From NCBI GenBank assembly GCA_020465985.1, contig JAANYP010004395.1, positions 1,207,432 to 1,271,431 of the forward strand: a stretch of 64,000 nucleotides of DNA, written 5' to 3'. Both the position numbers and the translations under genes were made by a program. This stretch comes from Centrapalus pauciflorus (lineage: Eukaryota; Streptophyta; Magnoliopsida; Asterales; Asteraceae). Shown piece after piece: positions 1 through 13,810 of this stretch; the first letter of the stretch is position 1, and each line of letters starts with the position of its first letter. Below the pieces are notes generated by a model. That model was not told where the DNA came from, did not search any database, and saw only the letters and a list, made by a program, of their open reading frames with translations.

Positions 1-221
1 GATTCGCCTAAGTATGCTAAAAAGCTTTTCATTTCATATATAAACACACTTTCATTCTACTCAAGGCTTCACTAGCAGGATTCGTATATTCCCCTCCTTT
101 AATCTCCTAAAAATATTAACATTTAAAAGTTAAATTCAAGGTCGGTCCTAAATATTTTCATGTCTATGTGTTATGTGTATTAATCTACAACTCAACGATA
201 CTGACAATTCGTCTTCTCTTT

Positions 222-227
<6 letters not shown>

Positions 228-309
<82 letters not shown>
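228..309. repeat. (TA)n microsatellite, left
   Basis: Uninterrupted TA dinucleotide run of about 80 bp directly abutting the left terminal inverted repeat of the element at 310-1550. The long Tyr-Ile reading frame here is only a by-product of the repeat. Confidence 0.95.
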
Positions 310-1944
<1,635 letters not shown>

Positions 1945-2504
1945 CACTACAAGAATAATGACTTTTAGGGACCACAAAAGTCGTCCCGAAAAATTAAAAA
2001 GTCGTCTCAAAAGATATTTAGAGACAACTGTCGTCCCAAAAGCTTCCGTCTCAGAAAACCCGTCCCTAAAAGTTTCATTTGACACAACAATGTGTTGTCT
2101 CTAAAAGTATTTACTTTTTGTGACGACATCTTGTCTCTAAAAACGTTTTTTAATTTTAATAAATAATTACTTTTTGTGACCACATGTTGTTGGGAAAAAT
2201 AATTATTTATTTAAAAAGTTAATTACTTTTAGGGACGACTTGTCGCTCCAACTAGTATCAGACAAATAAAAATTAAGCTTTACTTTTTGTAACCACTTGT
2301 TGTCCCAGAAAGAAATTAATAATACATACAACTATTAGCTATTTCTTTTCTATTTTACCTGTACTTTTAAAATAAAATCACAAATTTACCATGGAAATTA
2401 CAACTTCATGAAATGGTAAACCAATGTCAAAGTTTACAAATATCCAAAAATCATTAATATCTAAAGTTGAATTAACAAAACATCATCTAATATTCAATAT
2501 TAAA

Positions 2505-3071
2505 CTAGTTGTTATATAAACTACCCATCATTACCATATTGTCAGATTCCAATTGAGAGACGTTAACAGCTAAACTATGCATGTCAGCATCAATTTCCTT
2601 ACTAACATCCTGGGATATGATCCGATGTTCTGTGTTACCAGCCATCTTAGACTTCAACACAGCTGGTTGTTTATGTGTGTCCGACACCATTCTTTGTGAA
2701 TCACGGAATTTTGGTAATCATGTCGTTGACTCATGGGAGTTTAACAATGTTGTTGCTTCTTCTAAATCATGAGCACCATGATTTGTACCACAAAATCTTT
2801 CTTCAACTTGGGATTTCGCCTTTTCTTGCTCAAGCATTGCGGCGGCAGCGGCAACAACCTTTTGAGCAACAATTTTCTAGTAATGAGCTGCAAAAAAAGC
2901 CTTCTTCTGGGCAATGGATCCAGTCTGTGCGTAACTCTTGGCTTCTTCAACGTATCTCTTATGAGACAAGGCTGACCATTTCTCCCAATCTAATGACTCT
3001 GATGTGAACCTCCCAAAAGAGACCGAATCTCCAAGAGCATGTACATTGTTCCCCTGCAACAATTGATCCAA
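2505..3071 (-). pseudogene. Ptta/En/Spm-type (TNP1-like) transposon protein remnant
   Basis: One minus-strand frame runs from about 3071 to 2505 and is interrupted by two stops (TAG just before 2877; TGA near 2720). It contains the pattern KRYVEEAKSYAQTGSIAQKK followed by AFFAAHY, then an Ala-rich, LEQEK-containing stretch, which is how the C-terminal domain of plant Ptta/En/Spm proteins (Pfam Transposase_24) reads. The segment after the second stop (ATG at 2690) keeps the same frame. No upstream exon or DDE transposase (TNP2-like) was found. It lies inside the CACTA ends, which fits its origin. The family call rests on memory of the motif and not on a search. Confidence 0.6.
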
Positions 3072-4645
3072 ACAAGATCAAAAATCACAACCTATTAAAC
3101 CACAACCGAGTTCTTAGTATTCCAAACATACCATCACAGATAAATAAAAAACTTTAACATTTTACAATTAGAAATCAAATGTACTGTTCACACAAACTAA
3201 AAATTACACTTTTAACATTAGACTGAGTTCTTAGCATTCCTTTCAGTGAAATACAACTCACTGGAGTAGTTCAACAAACATCTTGTCTTCATTAATTTCA
3301 AATCATGATAAATTTTAAAAATATAATACAATTTATAAGAACCATTCTAACATTCCACTATAAGAGTTAAGAAATCAATTGAGTATGCAATAAACTGTAA
3401 GCATTTCGACAAACACTTTCTACTCAATAATTACAAATCATTAAATAAAAAAAAGCAATCAATACAAAAAATTTGTTAAGACTTGCATGGTTGTTGGGTT
3501 CATTGGGCATATGCCAAAAGCTAAAGAATGCATGAAACACGTCGATTCTCCCATGCCAAAACCATTCTAAAGTATGCTCATGTTATATGTTCTCTTCTCT
3601 TTTTGGATTTTGTGGGTTCCATTTTCATTGTGTGTGCAGATTAGTGTGAGTGTGTGCAGAACAGTGTGAGTGTAGTAGGAACACCATGACAGCAACAATA
3701 ATCAACAGCTTAACAGCAACAATAATTTGTAAATAACTAAACTAATTAGCTAGAATCAGGGGCATTTTGTAGGAGCATTTTGCAGAACAGTGAAACGTGT
3801 ATTTATGGCTGCAAAACAGAAAGAATCAGGGGCATTTTGCAGAATGCAAGAAAAAGATTGAATTTCCTTTTCACTTCTCTATAATAGAAACAAAATCAAG
3901 AAATAATACTAGGGCCTGTTGTCATGAATGTGTGTATGTATAAGCAATATTGTAATAATGCAACCAATTTACCTCCAACTTATGAGCAGAAATTCAAGAT
4001 TGGAAATAACTTGTGCAGGTACAAGCTGTCTTGAACATTAGTCCCAACAATATCCGGCTTCAACTTTTACATCATATGCTGGAGGCTAGTAATGATTCAC
4101 CTAACAAGACAGATCCATAAGTTATTTCAACAACTTGTCTTTGATATTTCAAAGCTTCTTTTACTGGACTTGGTGACATAAAAAGATGTAAAATATACGC
4201 ACAAAATATCCCCAAAATATATAATTTATTAACCAGATTAGCCAACCAGATGCAACAGCAAGACATAAGCAAATCAAAACCAAGCAAGACACAATTACTC
4301 AAGGTATAACAGATTAACAATAAACATCTAGACCTTATTAAACTACAACTTGTGTTTAAACTCTGTTACAATAAATTAATAAACATACCTTACTGATTTG
4401 GAGATTGAATCCAGATTGCTCTTAGATTTATTGCCTCGTCCCAATCCCAATCGTTAGATAATCCAACAGCCTTCGAGATTGACACATGGAAAATCAAAAT
4501 AAACCTAATGACAATCAATATTAAGATAATAACAAAGAAATCAGCAACAATGGAAACTGATTTAGGATCAAAAGCAATAAATTCGACTGATTAAACATAA
4601 ATGACGCATCCACAGAACAATGGAAACTGATTGAATATTTGTTGG

Positions 4646-4900
4646 CTAAAGAAGAATGAATATATCGAGTGAAGCGTCAGAAAGCAGGTCACCTATTTGA
4701 TTGTCGATGCCTAGTTGCCTGCTGCGCCGGTTAGCGTCGGAAAGCAGGTCACCGGTGAGAGAAGAGAGGCTGAGCGATTGTCTGATGCGCTGGTGACCTA
4801 GTTGCTTGTTGTGCCGGTGAGCGTACGACGGTTTCACGGACTGTGGCTGTAGTTGAATGAGGGAGTTGGATGGTTTCACCGTAGCATACAAACAAAACAA
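4646..4900 (-). other. Short ORF with internal duplication inside the CACTA element
   Basis: 84-aa open frame of no recognised family. It covers two direct copies of a word containing GTCGGAAAGCAGGTCACC (near 4675 and 4735), giving a repeated GDLLSDA peptide. It lies near the 5' side of the CACTA element relative to the transposase remnant, so it may be leader sequence. Coding potential is doubtful. Confidence 0.25.
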
Positions 4901-5280
4901 AGCCCTTTCATATTTCTTTTTTGAAAAAAATTAAGATAAATATTTATTTAAAAGATATAAATATTAATAGATTTATGCAAATTAGTTTTTGGGAGGACAT
5001 TTCCTTTCTAAATTTTTTTTAATAAAACCTTAAAAAAATTAAAACATTTTTTTAACTTTCAGACACCACAAGTGGTCTCTAAAGACTTCAAAAAAATTGC
5101 GCCTAACACCATGTTGGAGGGAAAACTCCCGCTTACATTTTAGAGACAACTTATTGTTTCCAAACCTTAAATTTTTTTGATTTTTCTGAAAATATATTCA
5201 GGGACAACTTGTCGTCCCAAAATGTATACCTTTAGAAACAACAATATGTTGTCCCTAAAATGTTCGTCCTTTTATAGTTG

Positions 5281-6446
5281 TTAATGTTTATCTCAATTTT
5301 TAAAGTTTACAAGAGATATTAATTTTGCACTTTGTACTTTGTAGTATTTATTGAATTCTCTTAGCTATAAAATTTGGAATCAAAGAAATAATTAATAATT
5401 AAATTCTATTAATGATACAATCCTTTAAATCATTCCCTTTTTTTCCTTCCTATTTCCATCATTTCTCGTTCCACGTATTTTATAGTCTATATACCATGGT
5501 CAAAACGCATGGTAAAAAAACCAATGCTTGAAAAGCATGTAACTTAATTATTCTTGAGTAATAATTAACATGGCTTGCAATCAAACGTACGAATCGTACG
5601 TTAGCATCGTTCATTTGGTAGCACTGCTTCACGTACATATGTAGAAAGAGGGTCGACGCGAGAGAAATCCTACATGACAACCAATTAATTATTAATAACT
5701 CCATACCAGGGACAAGAATTGAAGTGTGTTAAACATTTTAAGTACTAGATTATGATGAATGATCATTTGGAATAATAGTTTAACAATCAACAATGCATCT
5801 TGCAAAGTAACATTAACCATGGAATGTGTGTGTCTATTGAAATTTTTTTTAATAAAATGTTTTAATTAACATTACATAGATGATATATAAATTTTATGCA
5901 CATTCACACATTATAAGAGTATGGAATCATGCATCACATGAATGCAAGTTCATATATATGCAAATTTATGTAAGTGTATGTTCATATTATTTTTAAGAGG
6001 TTAGTAAATGTGAATGTATGTGAAATTTAACTATCATCTTTATAATGTTATTTAAAATATGTTTATTAAAAATGTTTCAATAAATGTGGTATTTTCTGGT
6101 ACGTTGCATAATAAATGGTACGCTCTCGAATCGTACTATGTATGTATATATATTGAAACCCGGCCTTAATGATAGAAAAAAGAATCCACACATGTCGAAG
6201 TTGGCAAGGTTATTTTTATCTTGTTTTTTCTCATCCTATTGGTATAGGCCCTATTAGTTACAGAGTAGGTGTGCCACATCAGCAGACAAGTGGCACAGAG
6301 TTAGTTAGAGACGGTTAGCAGGTAAAAGGTCATTGGATTTGTAATAGTATAAATACAAAACTTCACTTGTCTTTGAGTTTGAGGTTATACATGTTGCCAA
6401 GTTGAAACAAAATGCGAATTATACCGTATCACTGCCACTTGGTTGT
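5281..6446. other. Intergenic, AT-rich
   Basis: No gene seen. The stretch 6235-6410 (CCACATCAGCAGACAAGTGG, then a TATAAATAC box and a T/G-rich end) reads like the end of a small copia-type LTR, but no partner repeat or PBS was found, so it is left unassigned. Confidence 0.5.
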
Positions 6447-6716
6447 GAAACACGTTTGATTTACGGAATAAAATTTAAAGAAAATGAAATTTATGTTTAC
6501 CTTGTTTTGAAGTCTGGATAAGAAAGTTAAATTTTATTTATTTGTTATCAAATTAATTGTTTATAGTAATTTAAAATTTCTACCAACTCAAAAATGAATT
6601 AGATTTCAATCTACATTTTTATTCAATACTAAAAATTATCATTTATCACCAAACATACTACTAACTAGAATTTAAATTTAGTTTATTTGAATTCCATTAT
6701 AAGAACCAAACGTCAC
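6447..6716. mobile_element. Diverged MITE, copy 1 (same family as 8070-8349)
   Basis: The left end (ACACGTTTGATTTACGGAAT) and the inverted right end (CCATTATAAGAACCAAACGTCACC) resemble the termini of the element at 8070-8349, as does the internal order of TTCAAT..TACTAAAA..TTATC..ACCA words. There is no coding sequence. The boundaries are approximate because the left terminus has drifted. Confidence 0.5.
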
Positions 6717-8069
6717 CCGAGAATAGCATGCTAGACCAAGTTAACTAGGATTCTTAATTTCTCAATAAATCATACTCGATCAACATGCAGATTACTAATA
6801 TGCATATATATGTACAACATAAAGTGTACATAACATGCCCTGTTTTTTCCTTTCAATTCTGTTTAACTTTACAACTCGTAAACACAGAAAATATTTAATT
6901 AAAATATAACATTGCTTTTTTTTTTTTTTTCCCTTTTTCCTCCTCTTTGCTTGCATTATTAACTTTCTCCAAAAACACGAGAAGGAAATTGTTATCTATA
7001 CTATTTAATTCAAGTGATTCAAAAATTAAGTTAAATTAAAATAAATTATTATTTAAGAAAGGGTTTGACTTGCTATAGTTAAAAGAAGCAGATTTGAATT
7101 TAAAAAATAAATATTATTAGTTAAATTAAGATTGAAGACAAAGCATGCAAACATGTACAGTGGGATTAGATATAAATTAACAATGGAGGAGCATCTTCGT
7201 GCATGGTGAGCCGGCGATGAAGTGGGGTCAGCTTTGATGATCCGCGTGCTACGTTTAGTTGCATTGATGGTTCGCGTGGCTGGCCGCCGGGTCCAGTATA
7301 TATGGCTTACACGGCTCCTGCCTACTGGCTCTTATTTTGTTATTTGTTTGCTCCGTGCCTTCCGTTTTATAGATAAAGGTCTTATCGTATTTTAACATTT
7401 GGACAAGATAATTTATTAAAAATATAAATTATGTATTTTTATTAAATCTAACTAGTATACTTAATGTAATAACGAGTTATTGAACACCAGCAACGCGCTG
7501 CGGGGTCTAATATATTAATTACAAAAATAAATATAAAAACAAATAAATAAAAATACTTTTCAAACAACGAAATACAACTGAACCAATATCGATAATTGAA
7601 ATTGAAAAGCTGATATAGATTCAAGAAACAAGACAAATAATACGGTTAGTTGGTTTTTATCATTGATTTTTTAGATTTTACAATGCTAAAATTACAAACA
7701 ATGCCTTATTCAATCGGATCTTGGTGAGTGATCGGACGGAAGTGTATTGATGGTATTTGGAGATTTAGCTGGCAATGGATATCAATTCCCAAAAGGTGTG
7801 TTGTATTAGCTGATCTCTAATTACATTTAAAAAAAAAAAAAAGCTAAGTGTATTGTTCCTAAGACTATTTCATTGGAGATAAACAAAGAATGCTAGGTGA
7901 GTGATTGGGGAAAAGTGTATTGATGGTATATAGAGATCTTGCTAATAATTTAGAATTACATTTGTTGTACGTGTTTAGGTTGTGTTGTCATTTGCAATAA
8001 TTTGTGATGTTTTGATTGTTATTGGTTGTATCTTTCAGGATAGTTTCATCTTATATCTGGTTTCTTTTA
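6717..8069. other. Intergenic
   Basis: AT-rich, with poly-T (about 6916) and poly-A (about 7830) tracts and a locally GC-richer patch at 7190-7320. No ORF of recognisable family, RNA gene or element ends. Confidence 0.5.
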
Positions 8070-8349
8070 GGTGGCGTTTGGTTGAAAATCGATGGAATTA
8101 GAAGTTAAATTTAGCTTGTATGGATTTTTTTTATAATTACGGTAAAGGGTTAAATTATATGTATTTTCCATCAAATTTTCTTGTTTATAGAAATTTGGCA
8201 GTTTTTCCCACTTATACACGAATTAAAATTTCAACTTGCATCCTTAACCAGTACTAAAAGTTATCTTCTACCTTTAACATCAACTATATTAATAACTAAA
8301 ATTAAAATTCCAATTTATTCAAATTCCATTTCATAAATCGAACGCCACC
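8070..8349. mobile_element. Tourist-like MITE (copy 2)
   Basis: 280-bp element with terminal inverted repeats starting GGTGGCGTTTGGTTGAAAAT on the left and, inverted, GGTGGCGTTCGATTTATGAA on the right. The flanking trinucleotides TTA (8067-8069) and TCA (8350-8352) are consistent with a one-mismatch 3-bp target duplication of PIF/Harbinger (Tourist) type. Confidence 0.7.
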
Positions 8350-9500
8350 TCATTCTTTGGAGTTTTTATAAAAAAAATTGCCATAAAAACCATTATTGGT
8401 AGATTTTTTTTTCTAATATAACAATTAAAACCGATTGAAATGTAATGATTATATGTTTTACTATTTTTTTTTCCTCTAAGCCTTTTTGAGATTATTCAAG
8501 TTTAATCTTTTTAATATTGAATTATTAAAACAAATATTAATAATGTATTCTAAATGTTGACCGCCAAAACGCTTTTTGTCCACATTTTGCAGACGTCTGC
8601 ATGACGAAGGCATTACAATTACATTAATTTTTTTTGAAAACTACCTATTGTTATATTCAAATAATTAAGTTAATTTATCGTAAATCCCATTTATTCTTAT
8701 GAAATAAAGTTATTAACTCATTTAAAATTCCATTTCACATGATTTATATTGCTCATTATGGAACTAAAGAACTATAGGAAGTCAAAGTTATTTGTAGCTT
8801 AAGCTCTTACTATTGTTATTGTATTTTATGGGGATCATATTAGATATTGTCATCCTACATGTCTTACTAGAAATGTGACCAATGCTCATGTTTTCTTGTT
8901 GATAAGACATCAATATACATAGTTACATACATTTAACTACCACATAAAAAGTTAAAAAGGCATTCCAAAATCGTCAATAAACACACACATAAAACGTAGA
9001 GAGGACTCCATATCGGATATTCTCATTCATTACTAGTCTTCATAGGAGCTCACAATCTTAGACCGACACACTCTCAACCTCTCTAATAAATCAAACCATT
9101 TTTTATCATGCAAAATAACTTTTGTATTAGTCTATTAGAGTTTTTCTCAAGCTAGGACTCACGTAATTGGAACTCCTGTTACAATTTCTTTAAAGAATGA
9201 CGCCAGGTTTCTTCAATCAAACGAAGCTATCTCATGACAAGCAAGCCCAGCAGGCCCTACCTTAAAATATCCCCGGACAGCCAAAGTCAGATTAATCCCT
9301 ATTTAGAATTGGACATGGACTGTTAAGCAACGTCATTTGTAGGAATCAAGTGCACTTGCATATCTCATTAACATCATTTTCAGTATATATGATGAAAGTA
9401 ACCTGTCAAGCCGACTGAAGCCAAGCAATCATTTAACTCATTACTTTTAGTCCCGAGCCCCGAATATTTGATAGCACAAGTGTGACTTGATAAAGTGCAA
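8350..9500. other. Intergenic
   Basis: AT-rich sequence with no gene, RNA or element that I can support. Confidence 0.5.
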
Positions 9501-9508
9501 GAAACAAC

Positions 9509-10836
9509 TAGAGATGGCAAAAAAAACCCGTACCCGATGGGGAACCCGATAACCGAACCCGAGTTGACCGGGTATTACCCGAGTTGACCGGGTATCGGGG
9601 ACGGGGACGGGTAATACCCGATTGTAAATCCGGGGACGGGGACGGGGATGGGATTACCCCTCGGGTACCCGTACCCGTACCCGTACCCGACCCCGTACCC
9701 GAAATAGTATATATATGAAATGCCCTTAATACCCCTAATATAATATCATACTTTCTTTATACACATGTCCTTTTTAGTCTTTTACATCTTTAAAAAAACC
9801 CTAAAAAGATCTTTCTATCCCTTATTCCCTTACCATTTTCCACCAGACACAACACAAGTCCACTGCATCTTCGAGAGAGAGAGAGAGACGAACGGACGAA
9901 GACAGTGCTGGTCGTCGCCGCTGGCCGTCGCCGCCTGGCCGTCGCCGCCTCCCCTGGTCGTCGCCTTTGTCGCTGCCGTTGCGTAGCCCTCGCCGCCTCC
10001 TCCCCTGCTCGTCGCCGCCTCCTCGCCGTCGCCACTGCTCAACCCGTATCTGTTTGTAATCCTAATACCTAACTCCTATTTCTATTATATTTGGTTTTCA
10101 AATCTGATTTGCTAGATTTGATATCTCTGTTTGGTTGTAAAGTATATATTGCTTTGAAAATCAACATGGTTGATGAACTGTGAGTTGTGACTATTACTAT
10201 TAGTATATTACCCTTTTTGCTAGATTTATAGATTTACTTCTTTTACTAGATTTATTAATAAATATTGCTACTTGTTAATAAATATTGCTACTTGTTAGTT
10301 TATATTAGTATATTACCCTTTTTGCTAGATTTATAGATAATATTGCTATTAATTTTGCTACCTAGTGTTGCTGATTTTGATTACTAATCTAATTTAATGG
10401 CTTATATATTGCTGATTTTTTTGTGTGTTAGTAAATGGAGTCAGGTGCACAAAATGAACCAACACCAACATCACACGTCATCAACTTATCACTTTTTAGT
10501 TATCTTGTTTTAAACTATCGTTTTTCAATTATAAGGTGTTGCCGTGTTGTAAACTTTAAACTTTAAGACTATGTAATGTTTGGGTTTGTTTTATTGTTTG
10601 TTAGTAGTAATTTATTAATTAAAAATATAGCATGAACTTCATTTCTAAATTTATAATTTCGGGCATGAAATACCCGATTACCCGTCGGGGATCCCCGTTA
10701 CCCGTCGGGGGCGGGGATGGGGAAAAAAAGGGATACCCGTCGGGGATCGGGGACGGGGATGGGGATGGGTATCGGAGATCGGGGACGGGGATGGGAAAGG
10801 TGATACCCGGTACCCCCGGCCCCGTTGCCATCTCTA
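9509..10836 (+). mobile_element. hAT transposon, internal deletion derivative
   Basis: 1,328-bp element with 12-bp perfect terminal inverted repeats (TAGAGATGGCAA / TTGCCATCTCTA) and perfect 8-bp target duplications GAAACAAC at 9501-9508 and 10837-10844, diagnostic of hAT. GC-rich subterminal arrays of CCCGTACCCG / GGGGACGGGGATGGG words occupy 9527-9705 and 10670-10820. The centre has a GA-rich leader, a GTCGCCGCC-rich stretch (about 9910-10040), AT-rich intron-like sequence, and an ATG at 10435 opening MESGAQNEPTPTSHVINLSL, which looks like the start of an hAT transposase that then runs straight into 3'-UTR-like sequence. The catalytic region is deleted. Confidence 0.9.
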
Positions 10837-10854
10837 GAAACAACGTAGATCTAA

Positions 10855-11000
10855 TTAGAGATGGCAACGAGATAGGGATGACTGGAGATCTCATTTCTCA
10901 TTCTTGTCTTCATCCCTGTCGGGTAATGAATTTTCGCTTCCATCCTCAGTCCCATCGGGTATCGAGGATCCCTATCAAAAATCAGGGTTTTTGACATTCT
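10855..11000 (+). mobile_element. Fragment of a related hAT end
   Basis: Begins TTAGAGATGGCAACGAGATA, matching the terminus of the adjacent hAT element, followed by degraded GGGTA/CCCATCGGGTATCG subterminal words up to about 10990. No matching second end was found, so it is a truncated relic next to the younger insertion. Confidence 0.5.
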
Positions 11001-12026
11001 AAAAATTAACAAGTTTACACTACAAGTTATATCATATAAAAAACATATGTATATAAATAGGTTATAAAACTTCATTAAGTTCCAATAATGACCTTACACT
11101 TTTAGTGTAGTTGTTTTTTTTCAAGATATTGATTAACTAAACAAATAATTGTAAATTTGTCTTTTAAGTATAAAAAGAAACAATAATTATCCACTTATTT
11201 AAAATGTGTGTTTTATTCAATGGACATTTAATTTGGGACGAAGGGAGTATTTTAGTATATGAATATGTATTTTTGGTAACAAAGTTTCCACATCATATTT
11301 TAGTATAGAAATACGTATTCTTTGTAACAAAGTTTCAACATTGTATCCTAGCATCTTAAGTATGTCTTCATTCTAACAAAAGTTCAATACCATAGATAAA
11401 AACTTCTAACCTAAATTAGAAACTTTGGTTTATTGAACTAAAGTGATGTATATAGTACAATACCTAAATTTGATTATTGAAATATTTAGAGCTAACATGG
11501 CTCTTAAAATGTCAAAGTAAATTCAATATTTATGAATTCAAGCTTTTAATCATAATCATCTTGAACCATCTAACTTCTTCAATCTAGCAATACAGTTTTT
11601 TTTATCAAAGAAATCTAAAGGATGAAAAGAGTGCCCAAATAAAATTGTTTTGGAAGAATGAATTTTTCAGAAGAAGTTTCTCAAAATATGTATTTGAAAT
11701 CACACTTGCCATTTATATAGGTTGAGATAGTTTCGTGGTTGTCTTGTATGTTTGGTCTTTCCCTATAAATTATGTGTATACGTATTGTATTGTTGTGAAC
11801 ATCAGAGACAAATTCAACCGTCTGTAATTTGATTGTCGGACGTCCAACAAACCAAAATTAACTTGTATACTATAATTGTTATATCCATATAAATTGATAA
11901 AATCCAATACAAAATTTAAATATAACATATATTTTAGAATATTGATAAATTTCCTTACAAATCAACAATACAAAATGTTCAACTTAAACACTATAAACAA
12001 AACAAAACAATCAAAACCATAAACAT
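11001..12026. other. Intergenic, with possible Stowaway end
   Basis: AT-rich. TTTGGGACGAAGGGAGTA at about 11232 resembles the inverted terminus of Stowaway MITEs (CTCCCTCCGTCCC type), but no opposite end was identified. A tandem pair of TTTTAGTATA..GTAACAAAGTTTC words lies at 11250-11340. Confidence 0.35.
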
Positions 12027-12484
12027 AGGGATATAAAAAATCAAATATCTAAAATTTTGGATGGTGGATTTTGACATTTCGAATTTGAATAATGGATTAT
12101 ATATGCAAGATATTCAAAAATCTGATTTTTTGTTTTTTAAATTTTAGTGGAATCAAATATTCAATATATAAAATACAATTACATAGATCCATATACAAAT
12201 TAAAAGACTACTAACGAAACATTTCAAATATCACTACTAAAAAAATTAAATTACATATAAATAATAATGAACAGATACATAAAATAAAGTTAAAACTGAT
12301 AATTACATTTTTAAATGAATAACAATAGCAATTAAATTAATCAATGATAATTTTTTTTTTAATTTACAAAAATCCAACCATATGAATTCAAAATTTGGAT
12401 ATCCAAAATCCTGAATATTTTAAGATCAGAATTTTGGGTTTTCAAAATAGAAATTTGGGGATTCCGAATTTTTAAAACACCCTT
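12027..12484. mobile_element. hAT-like MITE of the GGATATCC-rich family (diverged)
   Basis: The left end (AGGGATATAAAAAATCAAAT) and inverted right end (AGGGTGTTTTAAAAATTCGG) are similar, and both subterminal zones carry TTTTGGAT / ATCCAAAATTT words like those of the element at 19946-20521. No clear target duplication remains. Confidence 0.45.
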
Positions 12485-12829
12485 GCGTACACATACATGT
12501 ATATATATTTAATGATCTTTTATTGTTCCTAAAAGACAACGCTATATTTGGCACAATGAACTGAAGCTTATGTAAACATGTGTGTGTGTTTCACAACGTA
12601 GCTAGAACTTGTATGTGTAAAATGACATAAAATATTAAGTAAAAATGTCAAATAAAAAATAAAGAGTGTACTTAAAGGGTAAATTTATCATTTCTTCAAT
12701 AAAAAAACTCAAGTTAATCCCAAAAACTTGGAGCTTATATTTTTAAGAAGCAATTCAAAAAGGGCGTGTTTGGAAATGAGTTTTAGGAAGCTTTTAAAAG
12801 TTTAAATTTTATATTTTTGAAAGCTAAAT

Positions 12830-13437
12830 CTCAAAAACTCCATTTGGCTGATGGACAGCCAAAGACAGATTAGCTTTAGACTCATAAACTAAAGTCGACA
12901 ACGTCGAGTAGATAATGTACCCCTTTGTCGAGATTCCAATTTCATTTAACTTCTTTATAGTGAGATAGAACCACTTAGTCAATAAGATCCCGTATTCGAG
13001 AAAGTTCCACAATAGCTCTATCTCTTGGAGTGATTCGTCATTCTCAACTAGCGACCCAGAAACCACCAGAACATACTATTGACTCACAAAACATTACTTG
13101 TTGGACTTTAAAGCAAATAGTCTGGGAAAAGAACCTTTAAAGCATTCAAAGTTGAACCCCATACATCAAAACGAATTTTTGTCGATTGACCATTACTAAC
13201 TTGCCAACCCACTAACCTAAAGATATTGATACCCCCTGCTGTCAATAAATTTTGCAGCAACGGATAATACCTCCCCAAACGATCGAGCTTCCCACAATGT
13301 TTCTGTTTAAATTAAATCCACTGTCTGATCTAAACAATTTCAAGATCACTTTTCTTCAAAGAGTGTCCTTTTCCGTAACAAATCTCATGTACGGTTTGCT
13401 AAGCAGTCCCTGTTTTTGGCATTAAGGCACCGAAAAC
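12830..13437 (-). pseudogene. LINE (L1-type) reverse transcriptase 3' region, upstream half split off by a MITE
   Basis: On the minus strand, hand translation across frames recovers GGINIFRLVGWQVSNGQSTK..IRFDVWGS..LKVLFPRLFALKSN (about 13240-13110). This matches the plant non-LTR RT C-terminal region (W-x-V-G-N-G, FPRL-x-AL). It is followed by DESLQEIELLWNFLEYGILL (about 13045-12985). Frameshifts and stops are frequent. It continues the frame begun at 13830-13905, from which it is separated by the MITE at 13442-13810. Confidence 0.6.
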
Positions 13438-13441
13438 CTAG

Positions 13442-13810
13442 GGGTGCGTTTAGTTACCGAAAATTTTCAAAATTTCCATCTCACTTTTCAACAAAAATGA
13501 AAACTTGTTTATTTAACAACAATTTCATAAATTTTCATTTCACTTTTTAAAATACCATTTTTCATATCCTCTCTCTTACTTTTCTATTACCTACCCTATT
13601 TCTTTATAATACTCTATTTCTCTCTCCTACTTTTCCATTATCTATCCTATTTTTTTATTTTATAATCACTCATCTTATTTTTCTAAAAACTAAAACTTCA
13701 TCATCTAAACAAGTTTTCACTTTTCATAGAAACCCTTGTTTTTTTCTAAAAACTATAACTTGAAAACTGATATTTGGAAAATGACTTGTTTTCATTAACT
13801 AAACGCAAGC
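13442..13810. mobile_element. Tourist-like MITE inserted in a LINE
   Basis: 369-bp element. The left end GGGTGCGTTTAGTTACCGAA and inverted right end GCTTGCGTTTAGTTAATGAA form the TIR. The flanking TAG (13439-13441 and 13811-13813), or CTAG if the last C is counted, is a plausible 3-4 bp target duplication. The interior is AT-rich with CTCTC..CTTTTCTATTACCTA..CCTATTT words and no ORF. Confidence 0.75.

Larger units (their letters stand above)
1945..5280 (-). mobile_element. Degraded CACTA (En/Spm-like) DNA transposon
   Basis: The left end begins CACTACAAGAATAATGACTT, the plant CACTA terminus. The right end, read on the minus strand, begins CAACTATAAAAGGACGAACA and then shares TTTTAGGGAC with the left end. 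Both flanks (1955-2330 and 5040-5265) are filled with subterminal repeats of the type GGGACGACTTGTCGTCCC / TTGTCCCTAAAAG, as expected for CACTA elements. The 3-bp target duplication is not visible (ATC versus TTA), so the right boundary is approximate or decayed. The inside holds a broken TNP-like coding remnant on the minus strand and a lot of anonymous AT-rich sequence. It is too short and too damaged to be autonomous. Confidence 0.7.

Noticed and set aside
6235..6410. A solo copia-type LTR
   Set aside because: Has a TATAAATAC box and LTR-like words, but no TG..CA boundaries, target duplication or partner could be fixed.
9765..10042. GC-rich ORFs on both strands around 9.8-10.0 kb
   Set aside because: They lie in the leader of the hAT derivative and reflect GTCGCCGCC-type low complexity, not a protein family.
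10619..11075. ORFs at 10619-11075
   Set aside because: Translations of the hAT subterminal GGGGACGGGGATGGG repeats and its neighbour relic.
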